Shown here piece after piece: positions 11,126 to 37,977 of a DNA stretch of 64,000 nt (position 1 is the stretch's first letter; every line of letters begins with the position of its first letter). This DNA is from Bugulina stolonifera. Taxonomy: Eukaryota; Bryozoa; Gymnolaemata; Cheilostomatida; Bugulidae. The stretch is from assembly GCA_935421135.1 (NCBI GenBank), contig OW285190.1:13216501-13280500 (forward strand). The letters are read 5' to 3'. The notes beneath the pieces were generated by a model. It did no database searches. It was not told the origin of the DNA and saw nothing but the letters and a program-made list of their open reading frames with translations. The translations under genes and the position numbers were made by a program.

Positions 11126-12393
11126 AGGTAAGAAAAGCTGTAGTAGTGTAGGATCAAGTATCGTACATAAAAAATAACAATATTACATTTATATAACATA
11201 TTCATATTATTCATATTCATATATTCATATTGAATATCAATATTCATATTGTTATTGTAATAATATAATAAAATATTATATCAATAGAATATTCGTATTG
11301 AATTAATATTTTTATGTTATGTTATATAAAAAAAATAGTTAAAACTAGAGGCTCCCTTATAGATTTACATGAAATTGCTGGCGGAGTCCTACCTCACCTG
11401 AGGTAAATTCTGAGGTAAATCTTATGTTATTATCACATATATTAAATATAAATATTATCATATCATTATCTTTATGATCATTATCATTTTCATTATGAGT
11501 CTATGAGAGACAGATTCTGAGATTGAGAGATAAAAAAATAATGTATTTACCTATTAGTATCACTCACTAGTTGCCTTTTATAATTACACCTTTATTTATT
11601 ATAATAGCTTAATACTAAATAAGTAACCAGTAAGCAGTTAGCAGTAATCACACGCCTGCTAGAAGCACCAAAACTAGAAAAAAGCAACCTCTTTCAAAAT
11701 TGCCAATCACTATCACTTGTAGTCCTCGACTTAACTCTAAATGGCTTACTCCTGCATTTACTTGACATACACCGATATCAATTATGGAGCGGGTGCCTAC
11801 AGACTGGTGCGGTCAAGGCCACGTAAAATCAAGTTGGAAAACCCACAATAGACATAAAACATTGACATCGAATGTTAATGGTCGTAAACACGGCCATTAA
11901 TTAGTTACATTTCATTACATTTCTGATTGGCCAATCGCAAATGCTATGCAGGTACTTGGGCAAATGAACGTTGAGATTGTAAATGAATGAAATGCATTGC
12001 ATCATTACTTTCAGGCCCACTGTGAGACTCCGATTGTTTGTGTCGCTAAGCGTAAGTGCATATCATATCTAATGCTGCACAACCAACTTTTATACAGTAC
12101 AAGAGAGTTAAAGCACTTGCTCAACAATATTACATGGAACATGTACATTCAACAATGTGGTTTATTCTACCAATTTTTTTAGCCAACTGGCAACTCAACT
12201 GGAAAAAACTACAACTTCAATTTAATTTGCATTTGCATTTTGATTTTGTTTGTGTTCATTTTGATTTACATTTTGTAGTGACTGAAAATAGAGCGCAATC
12301 TGAAGCTCAAGGCTTCAGTCAAACTAAAAAAAGAGAGTGAGATGTAGTGTTATTCTGACTAATTCGGACTTAATAACTAACTCAGTAACTGAA

Positions 12394-12428
12394 CCTAATC
12401 ATTGCTATAAGTTGTAGCAATGATTAGG
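12394..12428. repeat. Perfect short hairpin, 14-bp arms
   Basis: CCTAATCATTGCTA and its exact reverse complement TAGCAATGATTAGG are separated by 7 bases. No adjacent gene or poly-T tract gives it a role; it may be a remnant of a palindromic element. Confidence 0.6.
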
Positions 12429-13847
12429 TCCAGCTATTCACTAAGTTATAGCCTATAACTTCTTTACGACACTCACTTTTCCTTTGACTCACTCTAATAA
12501 AATTTCTATCTGAACTCGCTTTATGCAGGAATCGATAATGAGGTATAATCTTTATTGCAGTGAGTTCAAAATTATTTTAGATTTTAGGGCTGATGAAATT
12601 GATATACCTTATACAATGTCCCTGAATCAATTATTGGATTAAACCTTTGGCTTGCAACACGTTATGCGAGCAACTACTGGAATATGGCTTAATACAGTAT
12701 ATCAAAGTGGTTCAAAGCAGGGCTATATGCCTTTTCAATCTCTGATAATAAAAAACTATTAAATCTCAACCCATTGAACAAAATTAGGCAATATAGATTT
12801 ATTTTCACACCATTTTGGAGAATGAATCTCACTTTTCAAGTTTTATGCTTACACTAGATTTAATGAAATTCACACATTATATTAACACCAGCCAGAAATG
12901 CTAATGCTTTTCATTCTGTTGCCCATTTTACTAATAACTCCTGAAACTCTGATAGTTCCTCTTCTTCCCTAAACTGGGATCTAAGAACTTCTTCTATTAC
13001 GTTTGAATTCAATCAAACCGGTACCTTAAAAAAGAGCTTGTGGTTGATAATTATTATGCTCATTCAGACAAGCATGAAACTAGGTGTATTGCACCTATAT
13101 GATCGACTTTTTATCAATGAATATTTTTGCGGTCATTATTGCTTTGAGCATATATCACCTACAGCGAAAGTGGGCAAGAATAAATATATTCAAATAGGTG
13201 ATCTGCCAGGCTCTCCGGTGTGCGATGAAATGAGATGTTTACTTAATATTTTATAATGCGATAATATAGGGGCTTGTCAGTATTACTAAATAGTTGCAAG
13301 TGGTAGGTAATTAATGCTTCGCAATATAACAGGTGACATGTGGATATTAGCTCGAGGTAATACATCACTCTCCTGAAACTATCAATTTTATCAATGCTCA
13401 TTATTTAGGATGTTGTTTTTGGTCTCTGTGCTATTCTATAAAATATTTTCTTCAAGACCTCAAAAGACAACTTTTCTCTATGAATCTTAGCAAGCGGGTA
13501 AATGGTATCAGTCATAATTGTGTTAGATTTTGAATTATGTAACGTCTGAATATCATCCCTAATGGTAGAGTCTCTTTCTGGTTTTGTAATATTTTTGGTG
13601 TTACATTTAGTGGTAAGGTAGTTCCCTCTTTAATTCTGTCTTACTAGTAACATGCACATATTTTCTCTAATCAGTAAAAGTAATTAGTAAAGTATTCAAC
13701 GTTTTCTTTTTGGGTTAGGGAAATATAATCACAGCACTACATATCTTATGATTAGAAAATTTAGTCCGAGCAGCTATTTTAAACTATTTTCCTTGTTGTT
13801 ACTCAACTTCACTCTCAATACAAAATTTTCAGGCTGGAAACTTCAGG

Positions 13848-28588
<14,741 letters not shown>

Positions 28589-30297
28589 GGATGTGTTATC
28601 ATATGAGCTAGCCAGAGTTCCTACATGCAAGCCGACAAAAATAGTGAGGGCTACGTCTGTTCGTCAAGTAGTGTCTAGTCTATTAGTGCCATTGGTTACT
28701 ATTATATAACACTAAGTTGACTACTTATCTCATTAATTTTACTATAACTTTTAGCATGTTCTATCTGTTACCATTAGTTCTATAATCCTCTCGTTATACT
28801 TTAAATCCCAGTGATTAACTCTCTAAGATAATTAAAGTTTACATTGTTTTATCTCTAGGATGTTGCATAATCTCATTTTTTAGTTTTGCTCTCACCATTC
28901 AGAAGACAACTCCTAACTCTCTCATTCAAATCCAGGTTGGCTTCTAATGCCTATCTACATGTACATCGTACCTGTATTTGATTAATTATGGTGATAATTC
29001 TCTGTTTGTGTGTTTTGTATGCTTTTATGTATATCTTTACTTTCTATTAGTCTTATTTTACTATAATAATCAGAATCTCATGGGAATCTCTTTTAATGAG
29101 ATGGTATCGTATGATTGGCTAACACCTGTATGATGTCATTTTGTCCAATTTACTACTACTACTAGTCTGTTACACAAATATACAAGTGTGACTCTATACA
29201 CCTTATAGAAATATGTGTCTCCCTGGTGGGTTAAAAATGTGGAAATCACACCATTTTTGGATGTTACATATGCATGTATCATCAGGCAGTTATAATGGAC
29301 ATCACAATGCGTGGTGTAGCTGAGAATTACAGTTGCTAGATGCTACTTGGTCAGAGTTCTAGAGTCTCCTGTTAACAAACCCACCTGTTACAGTTTCCAA
29401 ATTGTACAGCACCCTACCAACTATAGTATCACATGTTACATACTAGAACCTTATCCACTTTTATTAATGGTGTTCTATGTCACATGTCACATAGTGGACC
29501 CTACCAACTGTAGTGTTGCATAATGGACCCTATCAACTGTAGTGTCACACAGTGGTCCCTACTAACTGTAGTGTTACATAGTGGACCCTATCAACTGTAG
29601 TGTCACACAGTGGTCCCTACTAACTGTAGTGTTACATAGTGGACCCTATCAACTGTAGTGTTACATATAGTGGACCCTACCAACTGTAGTGTTACACATA
29701 GTGTACCCTACCAACTGTAGTGTTACATATAGTGTACCCTACCAACTGCAGTGTCACATAGTGGTCCCTACTAACTGCAGTGTCATATAGCATGGACCCT
29801 ACCAACTGTAGTGTTACACATAGTGTACCCTACCAGCTGTAGTGTTACATATAGTGTACCCTACCAACTGTAGTGTCACATAGTGGTCCCTACTAACTGC
29901 AGTGTCATATAGTGTACCCTATCAACTGTAGTGTCACATAATGGTCCCTATTAACTACAGTGTCACTATTAACTGTAGTGTCACACAGTGATCCCTGTAA
30001 ATTTATTTCTAATTTAAACAATTGAATCATCTCAATCTGTCAGAAAGGTTAAATCACTTAATCATGAAATTTATGCATACTTCTGAGTAAACCAATCACA
30101 TTGATGATTGAGTAACACAGATTACACTGCTTGGTAGTAATTACCCTCAGCAGACTGATAGACAGACATTTCAACAAAGTGAGGAAAGTCCTGTACACAG
30201 TTTCACAGTAAATTAATACAAGTACAAGTGATTTCTATGTGGTCTCCTGCGGAATAGTAACTGATCACTTCTCTTTAGCTAATATCTACAGCTGACT
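28589..30297. other. Spacer between CPS and sulfotransferase genes
   Basis: This contains the CPS 3' flank (ATTAAA at 28831) and the 29480-29995 minisatellite. No exon-like frames were seen. The 5' flank of the sulfotransferase gene shows no TATA box I would defend. Confidence 0.5.
29480..29995. repeat. About 29-34-bp minisatellite (roughly 17 units)
   Basis: Units of the type GTAGTGTTACATAGTGGACC followed by CTACCAACT repeat head to tail. They alternate between GTTACATAGTGGACC and GTCACACAGTGGTCC forms in the first half and gain 2-5-bp length variants (ATATAGTGTACC) in the second. There are no unique spacers, so it is not a CRISPR array. Confidence 0.85.
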
Positions 30298-33200
30298 ATG
30301 GCAGCAACTTGCTACATGTACTTTATGTGTTGTGTCGTCTTTCTGCGTCTATTTCTTAACAAACTTGTGAATAGGATCAAACACCATCTCGGTGAGTCAA
30401 TAGTTAATATCATTTGAGTTCAATTTATATTGAATTAAGAGTTTACTCCTGTCACATTTTATTGCTGTATCAAGTTGGGAATATTTTTCACTAGAATACC
30501 ATAGAAACTATTGTAGATGGTTCAAATTTGAACGCATTTTCTCTCTGCTAATACTAGGTTTGTTGAATGTGGAGTATGGTACATATGGTTACTATGAGCA
30601 TAAGGGGATACCAATGAGCTCTGTTACTCATCCTATAGAGCGTCTTGTAGCCTGTGAATCCTACGATAACTTCAGACCAGACGATGTGTTAGTGTGCACG
30701 TACCCTAAAACAGGTATTAGTACTTGGATATTGTTGAAGTTGATACATTCTGATCATACTTTTCTTTTATGGGCTGTAATGTGTCGTATTCTACAAAAAT
30801 ATTTGGCATGTATTATGATATATATGACAGTTCATCTTGTGTATATCAAGCCGGTTACTCTTCAAGTACTAAGATTATGCTTGCAGAAATAAATGCATAG
30901 TAGTCTATTGTTTTTGATTTGATTGATATCTTGTAGGGAATGTTATTTTGTTATATTTCAGGAACACATTTTGTTGGACATATAATACTATCAATATACA
31001 AAGAAGCTGATATATTGAAAGGGAAAAATGTTGGTTTCCCACCATTTGAACCATTTGAGCTGGCACCCAAGGCATTGAAGAGAAGACTAAAGGGTGTAGT
31101 ATACTAAACATATAGTGTCTAAAATGTGCATCCCTTCACATTGAAAGAAAAATATTATACATTTCTGTCAGATCATTACAGTTCAGACTGTGTGGGGTGG
31201 AAATTCTGATGTCACTAATCAAGATTTGCTCATGGAAAGACTTTGTTATCATTAGAAGTTCTCGATTATTTCAGACAATCCTCTGTGTGATTTGGATTCA
31301 AGCGAGTCCCCGAGGGTTATTCTGTCACATTTACCGTACAATCTCCTCCCTCCACGTATTCAGCAAGGTCAAGTAAAGGTCAGAGCATACTTGTATTACT
31401 CAGCGAACAGTCAGTTATATGGGAAATTTACATTATTTTGTGTTTCGCAAACGCTGTCGTATGTATTCTTACACTACCCTCAGAGCCATTGCTTGGATCT
31501 GAGTACTCTTGAATGGAATAGGAACGGAAGCAGGGGTGCTGCTAACATACTGGAGTTGTTATCCTCTGACTATGTAGTGATTATATCTACAAGCACATCA
31601 TTTTACATTATGACGTTCATAAGATATTGCTCATAGTAAGAAGTTGTCCTCTCCCAAGTAGTTTATTTCTTGTGAGAGGACAACTTCTTATTATGGTCAA
31701 TGGCTTGTATTTTGAAAGGCAATGGAATTTATTTGCCCTTCTTCACTGGGCTACTTATCACCAGTGGAGATTACATGGAGGATATAATTACTAAACAGAA
31801 TATATATTATGTGTTGCAGATGATTACCTGTATTAGAAACCCTAAAGACGTGGTCTGCAGTATGCTACCCTTCAAACAGAAGGTGGGAGTTATCTCTCCT
31901 GATACAACATTTGATCAGTTCTTTAGATACTACATTGAGGGTAAAGGTATGTTGTATGAGAGTGTAAACCTTTATATGGTTTGTGGCTAGCTTTAGTAGC
32001 GTATAGCAAATCTTTACTGAATTAGTCTTTAGGATTTCTGCATAACAGCTGAATAATATGAAATGGTGACAAAATTTCATGTTGATATATAACATGTGTA
32101 TGTGAGTGTATGTTGACATATATATGTACATGTATATACAAGTATATTGATATATTTACTGCATATACATGTATGTTGATGTACCTACAACTAGCTGCAT
32201 CATATGTATATGTATATATTTACTTTGACAGCACCATATGGAGATTACTGTGAACACCTGAGACAGTGGTACCCTCATAGAAATGACTCCAACATACTCA
32301 CACTTGTATATGAAGATCTCCTTCAGGTAAACTCTCTATCTCCCACTCTGGAACCTGGTAGTTGTAAAGTGAGCTTTATTGTCAGAGCTGTTTACTGTGA
32401 GAGTTGTGTCAGTGGAAGTATAAGCAAGAGGCCATTTTGGGCTTGTAGCAAAGGATTACATTGGTCAGACTGTTCTTTTGGTCGTTTTGATTGGTTTTAA
32501 AAGTCCCAACATGGCGCACAGAATTCTTCCAGTGAGACAACTCTCACAATAAATGGCTCTCTTTATAGTAAATGCATCTAATGCCAATTTTTTGTGTTGT
32601 TTGATTGTTTTGTGGTAAATCATGACTTACATGTAAGTTCAAATTCATAAAAAAGTTTGGGTCTTTTGTAGTTATAACGAAGTTTGATTACAGTGAATAT
32701 TCTTTGACAGGATTTGAAGGGAAACATAAGAAGAGTAGCAGACTTCCTATGCATAACACTAACACAAGCGCAGATTGATAGAGTAGTCGAGGCTAATTTG
32801 TTTAAGAACAAGATGAAGGAAGTTCACCCGTCGAATAGACTTGTACTAAGAAAAGGTAATAGATTAAACTCATGCATTTGCACCTATGCCTTATAAACAG
32901 ATGAATTTACACATCATCAAGCTGAAATTATAATACATAGACATCATAATATAACGCATTGTCACCAGTCATGTAGTAATCTATAGTTGTCTTGTCCCAT
33001 ATTTAAACTTTAAAGAGAGAACAGGAGCCACTAGTGTTATTACACAGTTGCAACTCTCTAGCCTGATCTATGGCTATATGTTTACTAATGAAATGATAGG
33101 GTCTTTAGTATTTGAGACTTCATTAGTGCAGGAGTACCTTGAAAGGCTTCTAATACTCAACTTATACCTACTGAAAGATTTTTGTATTAAATGAGGCCCG

Positions 33201-33475
33201 TGTAGTTTCCATCCCATAAACATTTGTATGCAGATTATGATCTGTTATATGCAGTAACTAGCCCACAAGCAGCCATATTGATCCACATGTGTGCTGCTAT
33301 CTCACTTAGAATTTTAAAACTATATTTGGTGATGCATGGAAGTTAAATTTGAATGACATTAGGTATATGTGGAGGGTGGAAGGAACAGCTGACAGCAGAA
33401 CAGAGTGCCCTGTGTGATGAGTGGGTGAGCGAGGGACTAGACGGGATGACTCATCTAACATTTCAATATTCCTAA
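30298..33475 (+). CDS. SULT-type sulfotransferase with hydrophobic N-terminus
   Basis: Eight exons: 30298-30391, 30558-30713, 30962-31093, 31275-31378, 31820-31946, 32232-32326, 32711-32855, 33363-33475. Phases agree and give 321 residues. The product transfers sulfonate from PAPS to a hydroxyl or amine acceptor. Signature motifs are the 5'-phosphosulfate loop TYPKTGTHFV (human SULTs TYPKSGTTW), the catalytic His in SHLPYNLLP, the 3'-phosphate site RNPKDVVCSM, and the C-terminal RKGICGGWK (family RKGxxGDWK, with Gly for Asp here). SULTs are normally soluble proteins of about 295 residues. This one begins MAATCYMYFMCCVVFLRLF and then NKLVNRIKHH, a hydrophobic stretch with a basic flank that could be a membrane anchor. 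The Met at 30298 heads an exon whose phase and splice fit, but I cannot exclude a later start. Substrate unknown. AATAAA lies at 33764. Confidence 0.9.
31637..31690. mobile_element. Small palindromic element (copy 1)
   Basis: TAAGAAGTTGTCCTCTC and its perfect reverse complement GAGAGGACAACTTCTTA (17-bp arms) enclose about 20 bases, inside a sulfotransferase intron. Related hairpins lie at 43023, 45968, 48484 and 50670. Confidence 0.8.
32384..32560. mobile_element. MITE-like element (copy 2) in a sulfotransferase intron
   Basis: The ends AGAGCTGTTTACTGTGAGAG and CTCTCACAATAAATGGCTCT are inverted repeats extending about 34 bp with few mismatches. It belongs to the family of 7400-7580 in opposite orientation. 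A 17-base match (GTNAGTGGAAGTATAAG) near 38638 may be a further fragment. Confidence 0.75.
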
Positions 33476-34587
33476 CTCTTACCAGGATCCCACAGTCATA
33501 GCAAGTATATTATTGCGATAATATTACCCGGGCGGGCAATAGAAATAGTTCTAATAATTTAGTAAACATTATTTTGTTTGTTTTAGTTACTGACCTTATT
33601 TAGACCTTATTTCATATCCTGTTTTGGGTTTGCTAACAATTGTTTGTGTAAACACATAATACATGTAATATGTCTTTTTATTTATGCATTTATTTATTTA
33701 AAAGCGTTTTTACTCAATATAAGACTTGAGATGTATTACTGAAACAGTAAATTGGAACACAGTAATAAAGAAATTAATACACGTGTAGATGTAGATGTAC
33801 ATTATAATATGATTATATTTATCGAGTAATTTACATATGGACATCTATTATTTGTACACAAATATATACATGCACATGTACATGTATATATACATGCACA
33901 TGCACATGCACATGTACATGTACAACTATATACATGTACATATATGTACATGTATATGTACATGTATGTACATGTATATGTACATGTACATGTACATGTA
34001 TATATACATGCACATGTACATGTACAACTATATACATGTACATATATGTACATGTATATGTACATGTATGTACATGTATATGTACATGTACATGTACATG
34101 TACATGTATATGTATATGTACATGTACATGTACATGTACACGTAGTATAGTTGCATGGTTGTACTTTTAATAAGTGTAACTATATGTAATCAATATATAA
34201 TATATGGATATATTTTGTGCATTTAGTCAAACTGTTAAATAGGCCTACATGAAAAGTAGAATAGTAAATGAACATTATATCATATCATAGCATATTGTAC
34301 ATTGTGTGAAGATAGTTTACGAATTCACATCTTTATAAATTTAAGATTACACCCATTTGACAAATTAAAACAAATCGATGGACTACATGTATAAATTAAA
34401 AGAACAAAATTATAGAAGTACCATATCTATGTATAATATTATATGAAAAATAAAATAATATAGACAGAAAACTGAAAGAATTTCTCAAAGTGGATACAGA
34501 GAAAATAATATCTAGTGCAACTCTATAGGTTTTACAATCATATATCATACATTATCGAATTAGCATCACACAATGGCCGTGTTGCTC
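33476..34587. other. Spacer with sulfotransferase 3' flank and a microsatellite
   Basis: A polyadenylation signal AATAAA lies at 33764-33769, followed by the TACATG microsatellite (33862-34143) and AT-rich sequence. No gene is recognised; long open frames here are products of the repeat. Confidence 0.6.
33862..34143. repeat. TACATG/TATATG microsatellite with an internal 103-bp tandem duplication
   Basis: Alternating purine-pyrimidine repeat of TACATG, TATATG and CACATG units. A block starting ATGCACATGTACATGTACAA and containing the interruption CAACTATATAC is repeated about 110 bp later, showing that a large unit duplicated as well as the 6-mers. Confidence 0.9.
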
Positions 34588-37500
34588 TTACTTACCTTCC
34601 ATTAACTCTACCAGCCGGTATAACAGTGGAGTTATCCTGTCTCTAGTGGCAAATATAGTACCTGTACTACCATACACATTCTGACTAAGTGAAAAGTTAG
34701 AGACACGGCCAGAACTCAGCTCGCAGTTGTTATCATCTTCTTGGTAAAAGTCAAAGCTTGCACAACCAGCTCGCTTTACACACTCTACCGCACACGACCT
34801 GACTGACCTGCTGTTCACTGTTGCCAACGCATTATCTGTCATCACCATATCGTTGAAGTAGAAGAATGTGGCCTCTTCCTGGCTAATGGGGTCAAGGTTC
34901 ATCCAGCGAGCTACAAATTGCAATCACAGACATAGACATAGGTATAGACACATGGACATAGACGTAGAGACATAGACATGGACACATAAACCTAGTAATA
35001 GTACATAGACACATAAGCATAGACATAGATACTAATGTCTCTGTGCATGTCTATGCCTATCTCTATTAGTGTTCACATGGTATTCCACCATATCTTTAAC
35101 ACTCACTAGTATCAAGACAGGGTGGGAAAGGGATCTCCTTTAAAACTGTTCCAGTAGAATCCTCATTTGAGTGCTGCCAAACTATAGAGTCGTCAAAGTT
35201 AGAATCGTAGATGTCAGCTCTGTAGCCTCCACAGCCTATGATCTTCCTCTCAAAGTCGGATATATAATGAGAGAATATTTGGAAACTTGCTATCTGACCA
35301 ATAGCAGCATCTTGGTTATTGAGATCTCCTGCAATCAATTAAATTATAATTAGGTCGACATTTCGACTAAAATGTTCATTTGGCTAATAGCATAGAATTG
35401 AAAGTGATAATTAGGTATCAGAGTTTTGTCTCATTAGCACCTCACCTACTGGATCTCTGTTGACACTATTCATGTGATGATTCCCTTGCTTGTGGAATAG
35501 AATCCAAGAGCCCCCTGCCTCTCCTCCTGGTATTGCTTTAGATCTGGTATTGTACTTGTCTTTAAACCACTACTGTCGAACCATTCAATATTTCCAAATA
35601 ATCTTGTTCATCCTTTTTCAGTAAGATTGGTGTGTTGTTTGTGTTTGGTATCCTAGCTGCTGCCAAGAAACTGCTGTTTTAATATTGGCTAATTTCACCT
35701 TCAATCAGCCTATGTTGGGAATTTTGGAAGCACTCAAGCAGTCAATATAAAGCAGTGCTACAGAGATAGCCATAGGACTTGCAATGCATTGCGTTGTTTT
35801 TTGTGGGCATGACTCTAACTTACTTATTCATCACTGTGCACAAGAGTTATTTATAGAATGACAGTTAGTGTTGGCTCAATAAGATTACTGGGCTATTTGA
35901 TGTTAGTAGCTTACCTATGTACATAAGTTACAAGTATAGACTTAGGACAGGCATAGCCATAGGAACTTAACAGGTCTCAATGCTGAATGGAGGTCATAAT
36001 AGCCAGCATTCAAATGAGTTTATCTTGGCTGCCACTAGGTTTACAGAGACAAACAGCACATCAATCTTGATGAAATAAGATGACCAGTATTCTTTGCAAA
36101 TATTGAATGGTGAGACAGTAGTGGTTTAATAATGTACTCATACCCTGTTGTTGAGACAACTCAAATTCACAACAGTAGGTTTTGCCAGTGCTTGTGTTTT
36201 ATTATGTTTTTATGCACATTTGGGAAATAATGCACCTTCTAGCTTTGATTGTAGTGCTCTGATAGTGATAGAGGATAAAATTGCAACTATGAACTATACT
36301 TACCAAGGGCTGTATCCATGATATGTAACCGCATCCACTGTTGCCCATACATTGACCATTGCGAGCAGACATGTTTCCATTTATTGTCAAAGAAGTCTAT
36401 TCCAGTATCCACTCCAGAAATTTGCACATTGTCAGCATTGCCTCTATATGAATACTCTCATTGTAATGATATACATCTACTATAGAAGGCAGTGCTAGCA
36501 AAGTGCAAAACCCAATCTATTTGACTGTGTGATTACTATACTCATACTAACTCATACTTACTCGTACTGCACGTATGCTCATACTAACTCGTACTATACT
36601 CGTACTATACTCTTACTTACTCATAATATATACTGTCCTGTCCCGTACCGCACCATACTGTACTGTGCTAATACTATACCATACTGTACTTACTTGTGTG
36701 ATTACTATGCTATACTTACTCGCCATCGTATACGCTGAACCTGAGCCTATCCTTATCTCCTACAGAATTGATGGACAGGCTGACCAAATCTATGGAACTA
36801 CCAGAGTTGTGGTAATCATAGAGATAGGCTTTGTCTTCCACACCCTCAGTCACCTACGCACACACAAACAATCTATTCATATACCTAGGCTTAAAGCCTA
36901 CCTGTAGATGATATCTCAGACTACCTGTAGATGGTATCTCACACTACCTGTAGATAGTATTTCAGACTACCTGTAAATATATCTCAGACTACTTGTAGAT
37001 GATATCTCAGACTAGAGACTACCCAGGAACCTAACACTGTGAATTACACACTTTACTATTGCAATTATTCAAAAGAAATTTGTATTAGATAATGAAGAAC
37101 TGTAGGAGGTGTAACATGTACACGTACACTGTACATGTATATTATGTTGCTGTAATAGACATTGAATCTATAAATACCTGAAAATCTAAAGAGTAAAGCT
37201 TTACCCACAAACAGACGGTAAGGTCAGTGAGTTCAGGTATATCACTGCTGTCAATGTAAGCAATGTTTCCTGTTCCTTTATGTCTTCTCTCGGCTGTCTT
37301 TAATATTGGCAGTTCACCATAGGCCGTCAGTATAACCAGCACTAGGAGGTAGAACCAATTGATCTCATAAAATTTGTATAATGATTAATAGGAGTTGTTT
37401 CCTTTGCTAATTTTCATTATTATTTGTGAATATTTTGTAAACCTATTTGCATGTACATCTACATGCTCTTATTTCACAGATTTCATGCTTTTTTCAGATC

Positions 37501-37977
37501 AGTGTTACATTGGGATATAATTATGTAAATTACTTCCTGTATTTAAAATTCTAAGTGTGCCTATGCATGCATTTTTCTCAGGGATGAGAGGCAGGGACAG
37601 TAAAGGAGATGATCTTGGTTTTTGTCAAAACTGAAGTAGGAGAAGCTGTCTTTTTGTTTATTTTTAGTTCGCTTCCTGCCAAATCATTCCTCCGCATATA
37701 TATGTACATTTAGAATCTTCGGCTATCAAAATATTGTACTGTTCTTCTGACATAACTAGTTTTCTTATTTTATTTATACAAAATACATTTAAGTAGCAGA
37801 GCTTTTCTTTGTTTAGTTGCGCAGTTACAAGAGATATTATACATGTACGTGTTATATTGTTCTGTTATATTTATACCAATTCACTAATCATAAAGAATTT
37901 AGATTAATAACATTTGTATCACTTTATGAGCCTTCCATGAACTTACCTACACACAGGAGACCGAATATTCTCAGCAT
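34588..37977 (-). CDS. Secreted LamG-like + PAN/apple protein, divergent copy 1
   Basis: Seven exons: 37977-37947, 37341-37178, 36853-36720, 36443-36304, 35559-35446, 35328-35107, 34910-34588; 375 residues. Signal peptide MLRIFGLLCVVLVILTAYG, then a LamG-like jelly-roll domain (about 25-250: VCLWVKLY start, KWKHVCSQW middle, GGSWILF, and the family-typical end IGQIASFQIFSHYISDFE), then a PAN/apple domain (about 270-345) with Cys in RSCAVECVKRAGC and NNCELSS. Secretion to matrix or fluid is inferred; these folds bind carbohydrate or protein. Exon phases (1,0,2,1,1,1) equal those of the other cluster members, proving common descent, but sequence is far more diverged. Exon 5 is shorter at its 5' end than in the paralogues, where a transposon abuts its acceptor. 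The last exon ends GAAG|GTAAGT then TAA, so the stop overlaps a strong donor sequence and an extra 3' exon is possible. Confidence 0.8.
35562..36129. mobile_element. piggyBac-like MITE with TTAA target duplication
   Basis: A 560-bp insert (35566-36125) begins ACCACTACTGTCGAACCATT and ends in the inverted form GACAGTAGTGGT; the terminal inverted repeats extend about 45-50 bp (…CCATTCAATATTT…). It is flanked by TTAA on both sides (35562-35565 and 36126-36129), the target duplication of piggyBac-type transposons. It has no coding frame. It lies in LamG-PAN copy 1, with one TTAA only two bases from the exon 5 junction. Confidence 0.85.
36896..37016. repeat. 27-bp tandem repeat in LamG-PAN copy 1 intron 2
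   Basis: Four to five imperfect units of the type CTACCTGTAGATGATATCTC followed by AGA. It is intronic, about 40 bp upstream (in gene direction) of exon 3. Confidence 0.8.

Larger units (their letters stand above)
9445..13847. other. Intergenic stretch with element remnants
   Basis: Contains a tRNA-like foldback element (about 9608-9908), a decayed LINE reverse transcriptase (about 10485-11125) and a short perfect hairpin (12394-12428), each listed separately. The frames near 12.0-12.3 kb and 13.0-13.3 kb show no domain or exon signal and I do not call them. Confidence 0.5.

Noticed and set aside
12056..12340. 94-codon plus-strand frame
   Set aside because: Low-complexity FDLHFD-type segments from a T-rich repeat; no homology recognised.
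29480..29995. Regular 29-34-bp repeats resembling a CRISPR array
   Set aside because: Units are contiguous with no unique spacers, and the context is a eukaryotic intergenic region; it is a minisatellite.
33802..34170. Several long frames of Met-Tyr or Cys-Thr repeats on both strands
   Set aside because: They are translations of the TACATG microsatellite in all frames and not genes.
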